Of a DNA stretch of 64,000 nucleotides, positions 9,144-18,264 are shown piece after piece; position 1 is the first letter of the stretch; every line of letters starts with the position of its first letter. This DNA is from an uncultured Paracoccaceae bacterium (GTDB lineage: Bacteria > Pseudomonadota > Alphaproteobacteria > Rhodobacterales > Rhodobacteraceae). The notes below the pieces were generated by a model. It was not told the origin of the DNA. It saw only the letters and a program-made list of their open reading frames with translations, and did not search any database. The stretch spans positions 62,001-126,000 of the forward strand of contig CANMQO010000002.1 in assembly GCA_947500055.1 (NCBI GenBank). Direction: 5' to 3'. A program made the translations under genes and the position numbers.

Positions 9144-9299
9144 TTGGATAAATGATACCAAAAACACTTGATAAAGCTACCAATATAATACCAAAATGGA
9201 GAACTTCCATTTTACTGTTTATATTTCAATATCTTACAACTTTCTTTTAAATCACCCATTGCGATCATCCATCAAATTGGTGTTATAAAGTGATACCAA
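9144..9299. promoter_or_regulatory. Divergent regulatory region with TTGGTAT/ATACCAA half-sites
   Basis: Between the permease and GntR genes there are several copies of TACCAA or its complement. 9144-9161 is TTGGATAAATGATACCAA. 9178-9194 is a direct pair TACCAA...TACCAA. 9277-9299 is an imperfect inverted repeat with TTGGTGT and ATACCAA arms. A separate perfect repeat pairs AAAATGGA with TCCATTTT around 9193-9213. GntR/HutC regulators of GlcNAc genes bind inverted repeats of this size, so these are probable operators of the adjacent GntR protein for both directions. Binding is inferred. Confidence 0.55.
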
Positions 9300-9316
9300 A
9301 GATTCTCGGGGAAACC

Positions 9317-10072
9317 ATGCCTGTTGCCAAAGACATCTTCGCACCATCCGAATGGCTCCGCACCGGGCGGGGGCCGCGCTATGCCCAATTGCACCGCCAC
9401 ATTGCGGCGGCGATTCAGGCGGGCGATTTGGCCGCTGACGATCAACTGCCCCCCGAACGCGAAATGGCCGAACTGGCTGATGTCAGCCGCGTTACTGTCC
9501 GCAAGGCAGTGGCACTTCTGGTTGCAGACGGATTGATCGATCAACGGCATGGCGCCGGGTCATTTGTGCGGGGACAAGGCGCACGTTTCGAACAATCGCT
9601 TTCGTCCTTGGTATCATTCACTGAAAACTTGCAGGCCAGGGGCATCGCCTCAACCAGCCGCATCCTGCTTCATGGATTGTTCCGTCCAAGCCCGACCGAG
9701 GCGATCACGCTGGGGCTTTCCACCCATCATCAGGTGGCCCGCATTCATCGATTGCGGATCGGGGACGGGGCACCGATGGCGCTGGAATATTCCTCCTTGC
9801 CCGAAGACATATTACCGCGCCCCGACAAGGTTGGCGTTTCACTTTATGAGGTTTTGCGCAAACGCAACATGGCACCCAACCGGGCAATTCAGCGCGTAAC
9901 AGCGATCAACGCCACCGCCCATATTGCCGAACTGCTCGAACTCGCGGAAGGGACAGCCATCCTGCAGATCGAGCGAACCGGCTACCTCGCCTCCGGGCGA
10001 CCCATTGAATTCACCAGCGGGCTTTACCGCTCCGATATCTACGACTTCGTGTCTGAACTACGACTGGAATAA
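9317..10072 (+). CDS. GntR/HutC-family transcriptional regulator of the amino-sugar cluster
   Basis: 251 residues from the ATG at 9317, preceded by CTCGGGGAAA. An in-frame GTG at 9290 would lie inside the operator and is less likely. Residues about 20-75 form the winged helix (LPPEREMAELADVSRVTVRK, GLIDQRHGAGSFV); about 95-245 form a UTRA ligand domain (HRLRIGDGAPMALEYSSLPE). UTRA domains of NagR/DasR-type regulators sense amino-sugar phosphates. It diverges from the transporter operon and is followed 1 nt later by the hexosaminidase gene, so it very likely represses both. Confidence 0.88.
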   Translation: MPVAKDIFAPSEWLRTGRGPRYAQLHRHIAAAIQAGDLAADDQLPPEREMAELADVSRVTVRKAVALLVADGLIDQRHGAGSFVRGQGARFEQSLSSLVSFTENLQARGIASTSRILLHGLFRPSPTEAITLGLSTHHQVARIHRLRIGDGAPMALEYSSLPEDILPRPDKVGVSLYEVLRKRNMAPNRAIQRVTAINATAHIAELLELAEGTAILQIERTGYLASGRPIEFTSGLYRSDIYDFVSELRLE

Positions 10073-10073
10073 C

Positions 10074-11861
10074 ATGGACTATGACTGCGAAATCTCCGGC
10101 GACCTCCTGATCTGCCGGATCACGTCCGATCGGGATTTGCCCACCCCGATCTTCTGTTTTTCCGGGATGGCACCTCATGAACCGGTCACCGGCGGAACGC
10201 TGGTAAAAGCGGTCGGCAGCTACACCGAAATTAGCCTCCCCGATTTGCAGGCCGGCAACGTTCATACAATCAAGATCGGGTATAGCGGCGGCTTCACCCC
10301 GGCGAACCGGGCGTGGATGCCGCTTGGGCCGCACCTGCGGATCGGCAAAAATCTGATCCCGCTTCCACCAACAGCGGCCGGGCGGCGCGCGCAACCCATT
10401 GAAAAGCATGGTGCGTTTTCTGGTCTTCCCATCGTACCCCAGCCCGAAATCTGGCAGCCCTCAGGTACGCGCATGGCAATTGACGGCTTCGCAAGCGATG
10501 ACGATGCGCTATCTGCAGTTGCGGCCCTCGCCACCCGGCAGGGCATGGTGTTCAAAGGGCAGCACCCTGTCACGATGCAAACCGGCGATTTGGGCGTCGA
10601 CGCCTACACAATCGACATCACCTCGGATGGTGTCACAATCACCGCCAATTCCTATGGCGGGCGCTTCTATGCCGGGATCACGCTGCTGACACTGCTGCAA
10701 CAAGGGCCCTTGCCATGCGGTCGGATCAGTGACGCCCCGCGCTTCGGCTGGCGCGGCCAACATCTCGACACGGCGCGCCACTATTACGAACCGCAGACCA
10801 TCCTCGCGCTGCTTGATCTTATGGCGCTGCTGAAACTCAACCGGTTTCACTGGCATTTTGCAGATGATGAGGCATTCCGCCTCGAAATCGACAGCCACCC
10901 GGAGCTTTGGCAAAGGTCGGCAATGCGGGGCGAGGGGCATACACTCCCCGGAATCTTCGCCGGTGAAATCGAACAAGGCGGCAGCTACAGCAAGGATACC
11001 GCCAGCGGGATCATTGCCCACGCCAGAGCGCTCAACATCGAAATCATGCCTGAGATCGAAGCACCCGCCCACGCGCTTGCCATCACAAAAATCTACCCCG
11101 AAACACGCGACCCCGGCGATAATGGGCAGGAATGCTCCGTTCAGGGATATCGGGGCAACGCCCTCAACCCGGCTATGCCCAAAACATGGGAATTGCTGAA
11201 CGATATCGCAAAAGAAGTGGGCGAGGTCTTCCCATTTGAAATGCTGCATCTGGGCTGTGATGAACTGCCAGAGGATACCTGGATGGGCAGCCCGAAAGCC
11301 CGCGCACTTATGGCGACCGAAGGTCTGGAAACCACCAAGGATCTGCAAGGCTGGACCATCGCCCGGCTCGCCCAATCGGTCGTGCAAAACGGCAAACGCC
11401 CCGCCGCATGGGAAGAAGCGGCACAAGGCAGTCAAGGCGGCATCGGTAATGGCGCGGTCCTGTTTAGCTGGACAGGACAAGGGCCGGGACTTGATGCCGC
11501 GCGAGCCGGTTACGACGTGGTGATGACACCGGCGCAGCATGTGTATCTAGACATGGCACATAGCGACGACCCAGACGACTGGGGGGCAAGCTGGGCCGGT
11601 TTTGTCAGTCTGGAAGACACGATCAACTGGGATCCTGTACCCGATCAGACCCTGACCGACCGGATCATCGGTGTGCAGGGGACATTCTGGTCCGAATTCA
11701 CCACCCGCGACACCGAACTTTGGCCGATGCTGATGCCACGGCTTCTGGGGGTCAGCGCCAAGGCATGGCAATCAACCGACATGACACCATCCCAGCTTGT
11801 GACATTGGCTGGTTACTATCAGACTGATGATAGGGGGATCATCAGAATCTCACCCCCCTGA
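10074..11861 (+). CDS. Beta-N-acetylhexosaminidase, glycoside hydrolase family 20, cytosolic
   Basis: 595 residues from the ATG at 10074, one nt after the regulator's stop; the upstream open frame lies inside that gene and is not used. No signal peptide is seen, so it should release terminal GlcNAc from imported oligosaccharides in the cytosol. About 1-110 is a beta-sandwich-like part, about 130-210 the GH20 N-domain, and about 220-595 the barrel with GWRGQHLDTARHY, HWHFADDEAFRLE, MPEIEAPAHA and the catalytic pair in HLGCDELPED (Asp396, Glu397). The usual motif is HxGGDE; Cys replaces the second Gly. Translation is probably coupled to the regulator. Confidence 0.9.
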   Translation: MDYDCEISGDLLICRITSDRDLPTPIFCFSGMAPHEPVTGGTLVKAVGSYTEISLPDLQAGNVHTIKIGYSGGFTPANRAWMPLGPHLRIGKNLIPLPPTAAGRRAQPIEKHGAFSGLPIVPQPEIWQPSGTRMAIDGFASDDDALSAVAALATRQGMVFKGQHPVTMQTGDLGVDAYTIDITSDGVTITANSYGGRFYAGITLLTLLQQGPLPCGRISDAPRFGWRGQHLDTARHYYEPQTILALLDLMALLKLNRFHWHFADDEAFRLEIDSHPELWQRSAMRGEGHTLPGIFAGEIEQGGSYSKDTASGIIAHARALNIEIMPEIEAPAHALAITKIYPETRDPGDNGQECSVQGYRGNALNPAMPKTWELLNDIAKEVGEVFPFEMLHLGCDELPEDTWMGSPKARALMATEGLETTKDLQGWTIARLAQSVVQNGKRPAAWEEAAQGSQGGIGNGAVLFSWTGQGPGLDAARAGYDVVMTPAQHVYLDMAHSDDPDDWGASWAGFVSLEDTINWDPVPDQTLTDRIIGVQGTFWSEFTTRDTELWPMLMPRLLGVSAKAWQSTDMTPSQLVTLAGYYQTDDRGIIRISPP

Positions 11862-11911
11862 AACCGCCGGAGCCGCGCAAATCCAGATTTCGGAAATCTT
11901 GCGAAATAACT

Positions 11912-11926
11912 TGCGAGAATATCGAA
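11912..11926. promoter_or_regulatory. Putative LysR-regulator box upstream of the lysR-type gene
   Basis: TGCGAGAATATCGAA at 11912-11926 has the T(G/C)CGA-N5-TCG(G/A)A pattern that recurs twice in the mttB / flavoprotein promoter region (14531-14545 and 14553-14567). It lies about 40 nt before the lysR-type start, where an autoregulatory site is expected. The link is inferred from motif sharing only. Confidence 0.4.
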
Positions 11927-11967
11927 ACCTTCGCAGAATTCCGATCAATAGCCAAGATCGGACCGCC

Positions 11968-12942
11968 ATGTCGCGCGCTACATCCCGCAAAGAGCTCAGC
12001 CTCAAAGGGCTGGAACTGTTCCAGATCTGTGCCCGCGAAGGATCGCTGCAGGCAGCGGTCCGCGAAACCGGGCTAAGCGTCAGCACCGTGTCACACCATC
12101 TGCGCAATCTGGAGGACCATCTCGGCGTCGCCCTGCTGGATCACAGTCGAAGGCCCATGATGCTCACCCCCAAGGGGCAGGCGTTTCTGCGCAACATCGA
12201 CGACGCGCTTCATATCATCCGCATGGCCAAGGCCGAAGCGACCTCCGGTACGATCACCGAAACAAGCCATCTGCGGATCGGCACGATTGAGGATTTCGAC
12301 AGCGACATCCTCCCCGAACTGGCCGTTTTCCTGGCAAATCAAATGCCGCGCTGCGAGTTCCTCTATCAAACCGATACCAGCCACGCGATCATCGACATGC
12401 TGCGCAACCGGCATCTTGATCTTGGGGTAACGACCAGCCCGACGGAACGGATGCGCGATCTGCAGGAAACCCCGCTCTTGCGGGAACCGTTTGTTGTCGT
12501 GCTGCCAGCGTTGCACGATGACAGCGTCCAGGACATTGTGGCGGGCCGCAGCACCCTGCCTTTCCTACGGTATCCGGGCACCCAGATGATTGCCCGCCAG
12601 ATCGAACAGCAATTGCGGCGGACCGGGCTGTCGCTGCCGCACCGGGTTGCCTGCGGGAACAATCAAACACTGATGGGCATGGTGGCCGCAGGCGCAGGTT
12701 GGACAATCACAACACCGCTCCTCTTCTCACGGGCGCAACGGTTCCAGTCAAAACTGAAGATGCGCGCTTTTCCGGGCAAACGGTTCGCGCGCCAATTGGT
12801 CATCGTGACAACGCCGGACTGCTCGCGCTCCGTTCTGCGGATGGTGGATACGCATTTGCGGGCATTGATGACGCGTCACACCATAGATCCCCTGATAAAG
12901 CAGGCGCCATGGCTGTCAGGGGAATTCAGCCTGCTGTCATAA
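11968..12942 (+). CDS. LysR-family transcriptional regulator
   Basis: 324 residues from the ATG at 11968; the frame is open upstream, but the extension is not LysR-like and covers the leader. N-terminal winged HTH at about 15-75 (SLQAAVRETGLSVSTVSHHL, LEDHLGVALLDHSRRPMMLT). The effector domain from about 100 onward includes LRIGTIEDFDSDILPELAVFL and LGVTTSPTERM. It converges with the mttB-like gene (6-nt overlap of 3' ends). Shared palindromes suggest it controls the mttB / flavoprotein pair; the effector may be a methylated amine, which is inference. Confidence 0.87.
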   Translation: MSRATSRKELSLKGLELFQICAREGSLQAAVRETGLSVSTVSHHLRNLEDHLGVALLDHSRRPMMLTPKGQAFLRNIDDALHIIRMAKAEATSGTITETSHLRIGTIEDFDSDILPELAVFLANQMPRCEFLYQTDTSHAIIDMLRNRHLDLGVTTSPTERMRDLQETPLLREPFVVVLPALHDDSVQDIVAGRSTLPFLRYPGTQMIARQIEQQLRRTGLSLPHRVACGNNQTLMGMVAAGAGWTITTPLLFSRAQRFQSKLKMRAFPGKRFARQLVIVTTPDCSRSVLRMVDTHLRALMTRHTIDPLIKQAPWLSGEFSLLS

Positions 12943-14460
12943 GATGTTAAAAGTTGCCCGAATTTGGGCATCCTGCGCGTCGCTCAGATAGGTTGGGTGA
13001 TGGCCGTCCAACACCGCGCGCGCCTTGCGCTTTGCAACGGCCCAGGCATCCTTACCACCCTTTTGCGCCCATGTTCTGGGCTCATCCCGATCAGCTAATG
13101 TCGGATAGAAATAGTCGCGCTCCATCGATTGCAACGTATGCGACCCACCCAGAAAATGGCCGTCGCCCAGCACCGCCTCGAAAATCGCATCATATGCCAG
13201 ATTGGCGTCGTCAACCTCGACCCCACGCAACACGCGATAGGTATGGGAATGCATCTCATCGTCCAGAATGAAGGCCTCGAAACTCGCACCCAATAATGAT
13301 GCAGTCATGCCAGAGCTTTCATAAATCAGATTGCCACCGGCAAGGGCCGCAGCGAGTGAGGTCAGACCCTTCTCCATACCGTATTGGGCATCCAGCGCCT
13401 TGGCATCGGTCATCGCACAGGCAACGCCGGATGGCAGCCCCAGCCAGTTCGACAGCTGCGCCGACGCGGCATTCAACACGGCTGTTTCGCCACTGCCGCC
13501 CGCGAAGGCACCAGTGCGCAGATCAATAACCAGTGGCCAATTGGAAAACACCATGGGAAAGCCGGGCCTGATGGCATGCACCATGACAAGGCTGGCAAGC
13601 GTTTCGGCCAGTGATTGCGCCAAAAACCCGGCAAGGGTGGCAGGTGCAGTGGCCCCGGCCTGTGCGGCGGTAATGCATGAAATCGGGATGTTGTGGCGAA
13701 TGCAGGCATAAACGACCTCCACCGCGTCAGCGCCAAATCGCATCGGCGAAATCACCGGGCTGATATGTGCCTTCATGAACGGGCGCTTGGAAAACGCGCC
13801 CTCGCCCCCGGCGGCGACATCCAGCATCTGCACAATCGGGGCCACGTGATCGGCAATGGTAAAGGCGGTGGCGGTTGGCTTGGTCGTGTTCTTGATCAGC
13901 GCGTAGGCAGTGTTGACATCCAGCGCAAAAATGTCCGGCACATCCGTCGCGATGCAGCAGCGGGTAAACCAACTGACATTGGCCAGCGTGTCCTGAAGGC
14001 GGGCAAAATCGTGCAGATCTGCAAGGGTGGACGGGCGATATAGACCCGTGTCGAGATCAAGGGTCTGCACAGCGGCACCACCCGTGCCAAAATGCACGCG
14101 GTTGCCCCCGACCTCGATTGACCTGGCATCATCACGCCCATGCAATGTGAACGTTTTTGCAGCACCATCAATCGCATCCTCCACCAACGACGCAGGAAAC
14201 AGAACGCGGCCCGCGCCGTTCTCTCTGGCCCCGGCATGTAAAAGATCAGCCAGCAAAGGTGGCGGCACCTCTCCCATGCCAAGATTTTCCAACAAATCCA
14301 ATGCGGTGTGGTAAATCGCGCGAATCTCGGCATCGGTTAGCGGTTTGTATTGGCCACCAATCTGGCCGGGCGGGCAAGGATCAATGACAGGCTTGGCCGC
14401 CCGTTGCGCCAGCCGCCCGGCGCGCCCCGCTCCTTTTGTTCGCCGCCCCGCCATCTGCAC
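12937..14460 (-). CDS. MttB-family (trimethylamine/betaine) methyltransferase, non-pyrrolysine
   Basis: 507 residues, full length for the family, with no in-frame amber codon, so it is a non-pyrrolysine member. That branch includes glycine-betaine and related quaternary-amine:corrinoid methyltransferases. Family-like segments: LDLLENLGMGEVPP, RVHFGTGGAAVQTLDLDTG, KPFMKAHISPVISPM-like stretch at about 250 and GAFAGGSGETAVLNAASAQL at about 345. No cognate corrinoid protein or reductive activator is visible nearby. The start could be either ATG at 14460 or 14454. It diverges from the flavoprotein gene, with a 181-bp gap containing the putative LysR boxes. Confidence 0.85.
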   Translation of the reverse strand: MQMAGRRTKGAGRAGRLAQRAAKPVIDPCPPGQIGGQYKPLTDAEIRAIYHTALDLLENLGMGEVPPPLLADLLHAGARENGAGRVLFPASLVEDAIDGAAKTFTLHGRDDARSIEVGGNRVHFGTGGAAVQTLDLDTGLYRPSTLADLHDFARLQDTLANVSWFTRCCIATDVPDIFALDVNTAYALIKNTTKPTATAFTIADHVAPIVQMLDVAAGGEGAFSKRPFMKAHISPVISPMRFGADAVEVVYACIRHNIPISCITAAQAGATAPATLAGFLAQSLAETLASLVMVHAIRPGFPMVFSNWPLVIDLRTGAFAGGSGETAVLNAASAQLSNWLGLPSGVACAMTDAKALDAQYGMEKGLTSLAAALAGGNLIYESSGMTASLLGASFEAFILDDEMHSHTYRVLRGVEVDDANLAYDAIFEAVLGDGHFLGGSHTLQSMERDYFYPTLADRDEPRTWAQKGGKDAWAVAKRKARAVLDGHHPTYLSDAQDAQIRATFNIL

Positions 14461-14530
14461 TGATCACCCCTTTATCCGTGCGACAAAGTCAAAACCGCCT
14501 GCGCGGGTCTGGCAAAGGATTACGCATTAC

Positions 14531-14567
14531 TCCGAAATTATCGGAATTTAGCTGCGATAATATCGGA
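14531..14567. promoter_or_regulatory. Tandem palindromic operator in the mttB / flavoprotein promoter region
   Basis: Two related 15-mers, TCCGAAATTATCGGA (14531-14545, perfect 5-bp arms) and TGCGATAATATCGGA (14553-14567), are spaced 22 bp centre to centre, about two helical turns. They lie between the divergent genes, and a third copy precedes the LysR gene. This fits a LysR-type binding region; binding itself is inferred. Confidence 0.5.
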
Positions 14568-14641
14568 TACAAAAACTTAGCCGTGCCAATGACGGGGCGC
14601 ATGGTCTCTATTGGCGGCAATAGACCCTAGGGAATTGGCAA

Positions 14642-17077
14642 ATGAAGTCGCGGACAAAGGCAGTGGTAATTGGCGGCGGGATCGCCGGCTGTTCAACGCT
14701 CTATCACCTGACCCAGGAAGGCTGGCACGACATCGTACTGGTCGAGCGGGACGAACTGACCAGCGGAACCACCTGGCACTCTGCCGCGCAGGTGACCAAT
14801 TTCGGCATGAACCAAACCATGGTTGGGCTGAAAACTCATTCTATCAATCTCTATCACGAACTTGCGGCCGACCCGGAATACCCGATCAATTACCACCACG
14901 GCGACGGGGGCATCCGGCTCGCCAATACAGCCGCGCAAATGCAAGGGTATCAGCATTTCGCCTCCATGGCACGGGGCATGGATGTTCATTTTGAGGTGAT
15001 CGACGCCGCCGAATGCGCCCGCCGCCATCCGCTGATCTCAACAGACAACCTGCTTGGCGGGCTCTGGGATCCGCTGGACGGGGATATTGACCCGGCGCAA
15101 CTGTGTCAGGCGCTGGCCCGCAGGGCGCGTAAGGCAGGCGCTGAAATCTACCGACACACGCCCGTTACGGGCCTGACCCAACACAAGGATGACACCTGGA
15201 CGGTGCACACAACAAAAGGCGATATCGACTGCGACGTCGTGATCAACGCCTGCGGCTACCGCGTGAACGAGGTCGGCGCGATGATGGGGGTCCACCATCC
15301 CGTCGCCTCAATGGAACACCAGTATTTCCTGACCGAGGACATCCCCGCAATTCGTGACGCGGGGCACCGAATGCCGCTCTTGCGGTGCCCGATCAGCGAC
15401 TACTATTGCAGGCAGGAAAAGAACGGGCTGCTCCTGGGGTTCTACGAACAGGACTGCAAGACCTGGGGCATGGACGGCATAGACCCCCATTTTACAAACG
15501 CGCTTTGCCCGGATGATCTGGACCGTGTGACAGACGTGCTCGAAGGGGCTTTCGCCCGAATGCCCGCATTGACCGAAACCGGGATCCGCACAGTGGTCAA
15601 CGGGCCAATCACCTACACAATCGACGGGGCGCCTTTGGTCGGACCGATCCCGGGCAAACGCAACGCATTCTGCATCATCGGATTGCGGGCCGGCCTGGGC
15701 GAAGGCGGCGGGCATGGCTGGCTGCTGGCACAACAGATCGTGCACGGAGAGGCATGTTACGACACATGGGTGATCGATCCGCGCCGGTTCACCGGACATG
15801 CCAATGTGGAACTCACCGCGCGCAAGGCGATCGAGGATTACCAGAACGAGTTTCGCTTCCATTTCCCCCACGAACACCGGCCTGCGGGACGCCCTGCCAA
15901 AACAACGCCGCTGACACCGATCTTCGCGGCGGCTGGGGCTGCCTTTACCACAGTCAATGGATGGGAACGGGTCGACTACATCAAACCATCAACCGATTTT
16001 CATCCAACATTATCCTTCGATTTTGATGAGGCATGCGCCTGCGTCGCTGCCGAAGTCAAACAGGTCCAAAACAATGTGGGCCTGGCAGAGGTCAACGGGT
16101 TCAACCGGATCGAAATCACCGGAACGGACCGGCACAGGTTCCTCGACAGAATGCTGTGCGGAACCGTAACCAAACGGACGGGGCGGGTTGGGCTGGGCTA
16201 TTTGCTCAACCATCACGGCATGATCAAGGGCGAGGCAACAATTGCCAATCTGCCTGCCAGCGACCGGGGGCCGGAACGGGTCTGGTACGGGTCGGCGGCG
16301 GCGAGCGAGTACCACGATATGGATTGGCTCAGGCAGCATCTGCGCCCGGATGAAGATGTGCAAATCCGCAGCCTGACGAACGACCAGACAATCCTCGTCC
16401 TGGCCGGGCCAAAGGCGCGCGACACGCTGTCATCCTGCGCGCGTGGTGACTGGTCGAAAGAGGCATTTCCATGGCTCAGCCTGCGGGAATGCTTCATCGG
16501 ATTTGCCCCCGCCACGGTCATGAGCGTGAGCTTCTCGGGCGAACTGGCTTACGAAATCCACCTCCCAAACGCATCTCTCTACGCAGCCTATCTGGCGCTG
16601 CGGCAGGCCGGAGAGGCCTACGACATCGGGCTATTTGGCGCACGGGCAATCGAGTCCATGCGCATGGAAAAGGGGTTCCTGCATTGGAAGGCAGACCTGA
16701 TCACAGAGTTTGACCCCGACGAAACCGGGCTAAGCCGCTTCGTCAAAATGGACAAAGGGGATTTCATCGGCAAACAGGCCCTACAGGCGCGACGCGACAC
16801 CGGGCCGCGCAAAAAACTTGTGACGCTACAAATCGACACGATATCCGGACCAGCCCATGGCGGTGCATCGCTGATGGATCAAAGCCGCGTGGTAGGCACG
16901 ATCACATCCGGTGATTGGGGGTACAGAACAGGGCTCAATCTCGGCTATGCCTTTGTAGAGCCGGAATATGCACAGCAAGGGATCGTCATGGCGCTGGATC
17001 GCTGCGGCACAATGATCCCGGCCAAGGTCATCGCGGCATCACCCTATGATCCAACGCGTAGCCGCATGCGCGATTAG
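14642..17077 (+). CDS. FAD-dependent dimethylglycine/sarcosine dehydrogenase-like protein
   Basis: 811 residues. Order of parts: DAO-type FAD domain (about 5-370; VVIGGGIAGCSTLYHL, then LTSGTTWHSAAQV where family members attach FAD to His); a linker FAO-type domain (about 370-425); a GcvT folate-binding domain (about 430-700; VNGFNRIEITGTDRHRF, GELAYEIHLP); and a GcvT C-terminal barrel (about 720-805; SGDWGYRTGLNLGYAFVEPE). Such enzymes oxidatively demethylate N-methyl glycines and pass the one-carbon unit to tetrahydrofolate. Pairing with an MttB-type gene suggests stepwise demethylation of a betaine-like compound. It overlaps the convergent YcaQ-like gene by 4 nt. Confidence 0.88.
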   Translation: MKSRTKAVVIGGGIAGCSTLYHLTQEGWHDIVLVERDELTSGTTWHSAAQVTNFGMNQTMVGLKTHSINLYHELAADPEYPINYHHGDGGIRLANTAAQMQGYQHFASMARGMDVHFEVIDAAECARRHPLISTDNLLGGLWDPLDGDIDPAQLCQALARRARKAGAEIYRHTPVTGLTQHKDDTWTVHTTKGDIDCDVVINACGYRVNEVGAMMGVHHPVASMEHQYFLTEDIPAIRDAGHRMPLLRCPISDYYCRQEKNGLLLGFYEQDCKTWGMDGIDPHFTNALCPDDLDRVTDVLEGAFARMPALTETGIRTVVNGPITYTIDGAPLVGPIPGKRNAFCIIGLRAGLGEGGGHGWLLAQQIVHGEACYDTWVIDPRRFTGHANVELTARKAIEDYQNEFRFHFPHEHRPAGRPAKTTPLTPIFAAAGAAFTTVNGWERVDYIKPSTDFHPTLSFDFDEACACVAAEVKQVQNNVGLAEVNGFNRIEITGTDRHRFLDRMLCGTVTKRTGRVGLGYLLNHHGMIKGEATIANLPASDRGPERVWYGSAAASEYHDMDWLRQHLRPDEDVQIRSLTNDQTILVLAGPKARDTLSSCARGDWSKEAFPWLSLRECFIGFAPATVMSVSFSGELAYEIHLPNASLYAAYLALRQAGEAYDIGLFGARAIESMRMEKGFLHWKADLITEFDPDETGLSRFVKMDKGDFIGKQALQARRDTGPRKKLVTLQIDTISGPAHGGASLMDQSRVVGTITSGDWGYRTGLNLGYAFVEPEYAQQGIVMALDRCGTMIPAKVIAASPYDPTRSRMRD

Positions 17078-18264
17078 AGAGCAGCACACCAATCCGCGCC
17101 GTACCGCACCTCTTCGCAGCTTCCGAACATCGCGGCACGCTCCAATTCGGTCGCTAACGCCCGCACGCGGCCCGATCCCATCCGCACGCCCGGCTCGGGC
17201 CAGAATCGTCGTACCGCCAACACGCCACCCTCGCGCTTCATGTCGGTCCGGCCAATCATGCGGTCACCTTCCATGACCGGAAAAACGTAGTAACCGTATT
17301 TACGCTTTGGCTCCGGCACGAAAATCTCGATCCGATAGTGAAACCCGAAAAGGCGTTCGGCGCGCTTACGATCCCGCAGCGCAGGATCAAACGGTGACAA
17401 TATGCGCAGCCGGGGTACCGGGGCCACAACCGCCTCCATTACATCAGGCCAGGCAAGGCATCGGCGCAATTTGCCGTCAACACCCTCCACATCCACCTCG
17501 ATCACCCGGCCGTCAGCCAGGGCCGCAACACACCAGGCCTTCGCCTCTGCCGGGGTCAAATGGTCCCAGAACGCTGCCAATTCGCCACTTGTGGCGAAAC
17601 CCAACCGGTCCAGCGCACCGGCACAGCACCACTCAATCGTCTCGTCCGGATGGTGGCGGCGGTTCAGGTGATCTGCCGGAATGACCCGCTCTGTCAGATC
17701 ATAAACCTTGGTGAAACCATCCCGGCGAACAACGGAGACACGTCCGGATCGCCACAAATACTCCAGTGCAGTCTTGGATGGATGCCAATCCCACCAACCG
17801 CCAGAGCCACGCTCCTCCCCCTCGCCTACCTGCCCCGAGGTGCAACAGCCATGATCGGCGATGCGTTTCAGAACCGCATCAATTTTGGCCGTGAAATCAC
17901 CACGACGCCATTCCTTCCACCGGTCCTCCATACGAACGGCATCACGGGCAAAGCGCAAGCGCCAATGGGCGAAGCTTTCCATCGGAATGATGGCGGCATC
18001 ATGGGTCCAATGCTCAAATACCTGCCTGTCGCGATGCAGCAGATGCTGCAAGGCCTTGGGACGAAACTGCTGACGGCGGGACCAAAGGATCAGATCGTGG
18101 GCGCGGGCAAATGTATTGACGCTATCCAGTTGAACAAAACCAAGACCATCAATCACGGTCTTCAGGTCAACGCCCTTGCCCGGCCCCGACGGACGGCCAG
18201 CCAACCAATGACGGGCCAGAAACACATGGCGCGCCGCGCGGTTGGACAGGACAGGAACGCTCAT
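17074..18264 (-). CDS. YcaQ-like winged-helix DNA glycosylase family protein
   Basis: 396 residues of the HTH_42 / YcaQ (AlkX) family; characterised members are DNA glycosylases that unhook interstrand cross-links. The catalytic Q-hydrophobic-D motif is present as Q45-L46-D47 in GLGFVQLDSVN. Other matches: ILWSRRQQFRP, FEHWTHDAAIIPMESF, RILSPFDPALRDRKRAERLFGFHYRIEIF-like stretch near 300 and YGYYVFPVMEGDRMIGR near 335. The length is usual for the family. It overlaps the upstream ion-channel gene by 4 nt (18261-18264). Confidence 0.85.
   Translation of the reverse strand: MSVPVLSNRAARHVFLARHWLAGRPSGPGKGVDLKTVIDGLGFVQLDSVNTFARAHDLILWSRRQQFRPKALQHLLHRDRQVFEHWTHDAAIIPMESFAHWRLRFARDAVRMEDRWKEWRRGDFTAKIDAVLKRIADHGCCTSGQVGEGEERGSGGWWDWHPSKTALEYLWRSGRVSVVRRDGFTKVYDLTERVIPADHLNRRHHPDETIEWCCAGALDRLGFATSGELAAFWDHLTPAEAKAWCVAALADGRVIEVDVEGVDGKLRRCLAWPDVMEAVVAPVPRLRILSPFDPALRDRKRAERLFGFHYRIEIFVPEPKRKYGYYVFPVMEGDRMIGRTDMKREGGVLAVRRFWPEPGVRMGSGRVRALATELERAAMFGSCEEVRYGADWCAAL

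Noticed and set aside
12937-14460. Pyrrolysine-containing trimethylamine methyltransferase
   Set aside because: There is no in-frame amber codon, and no pyl genes are seen.
17074-18264. Transcriptional regulator call for the winged-helix protein
   Set aside because: The Q-L-D motif and full-length match place it with the YcaQ-type DNA glycosylases.
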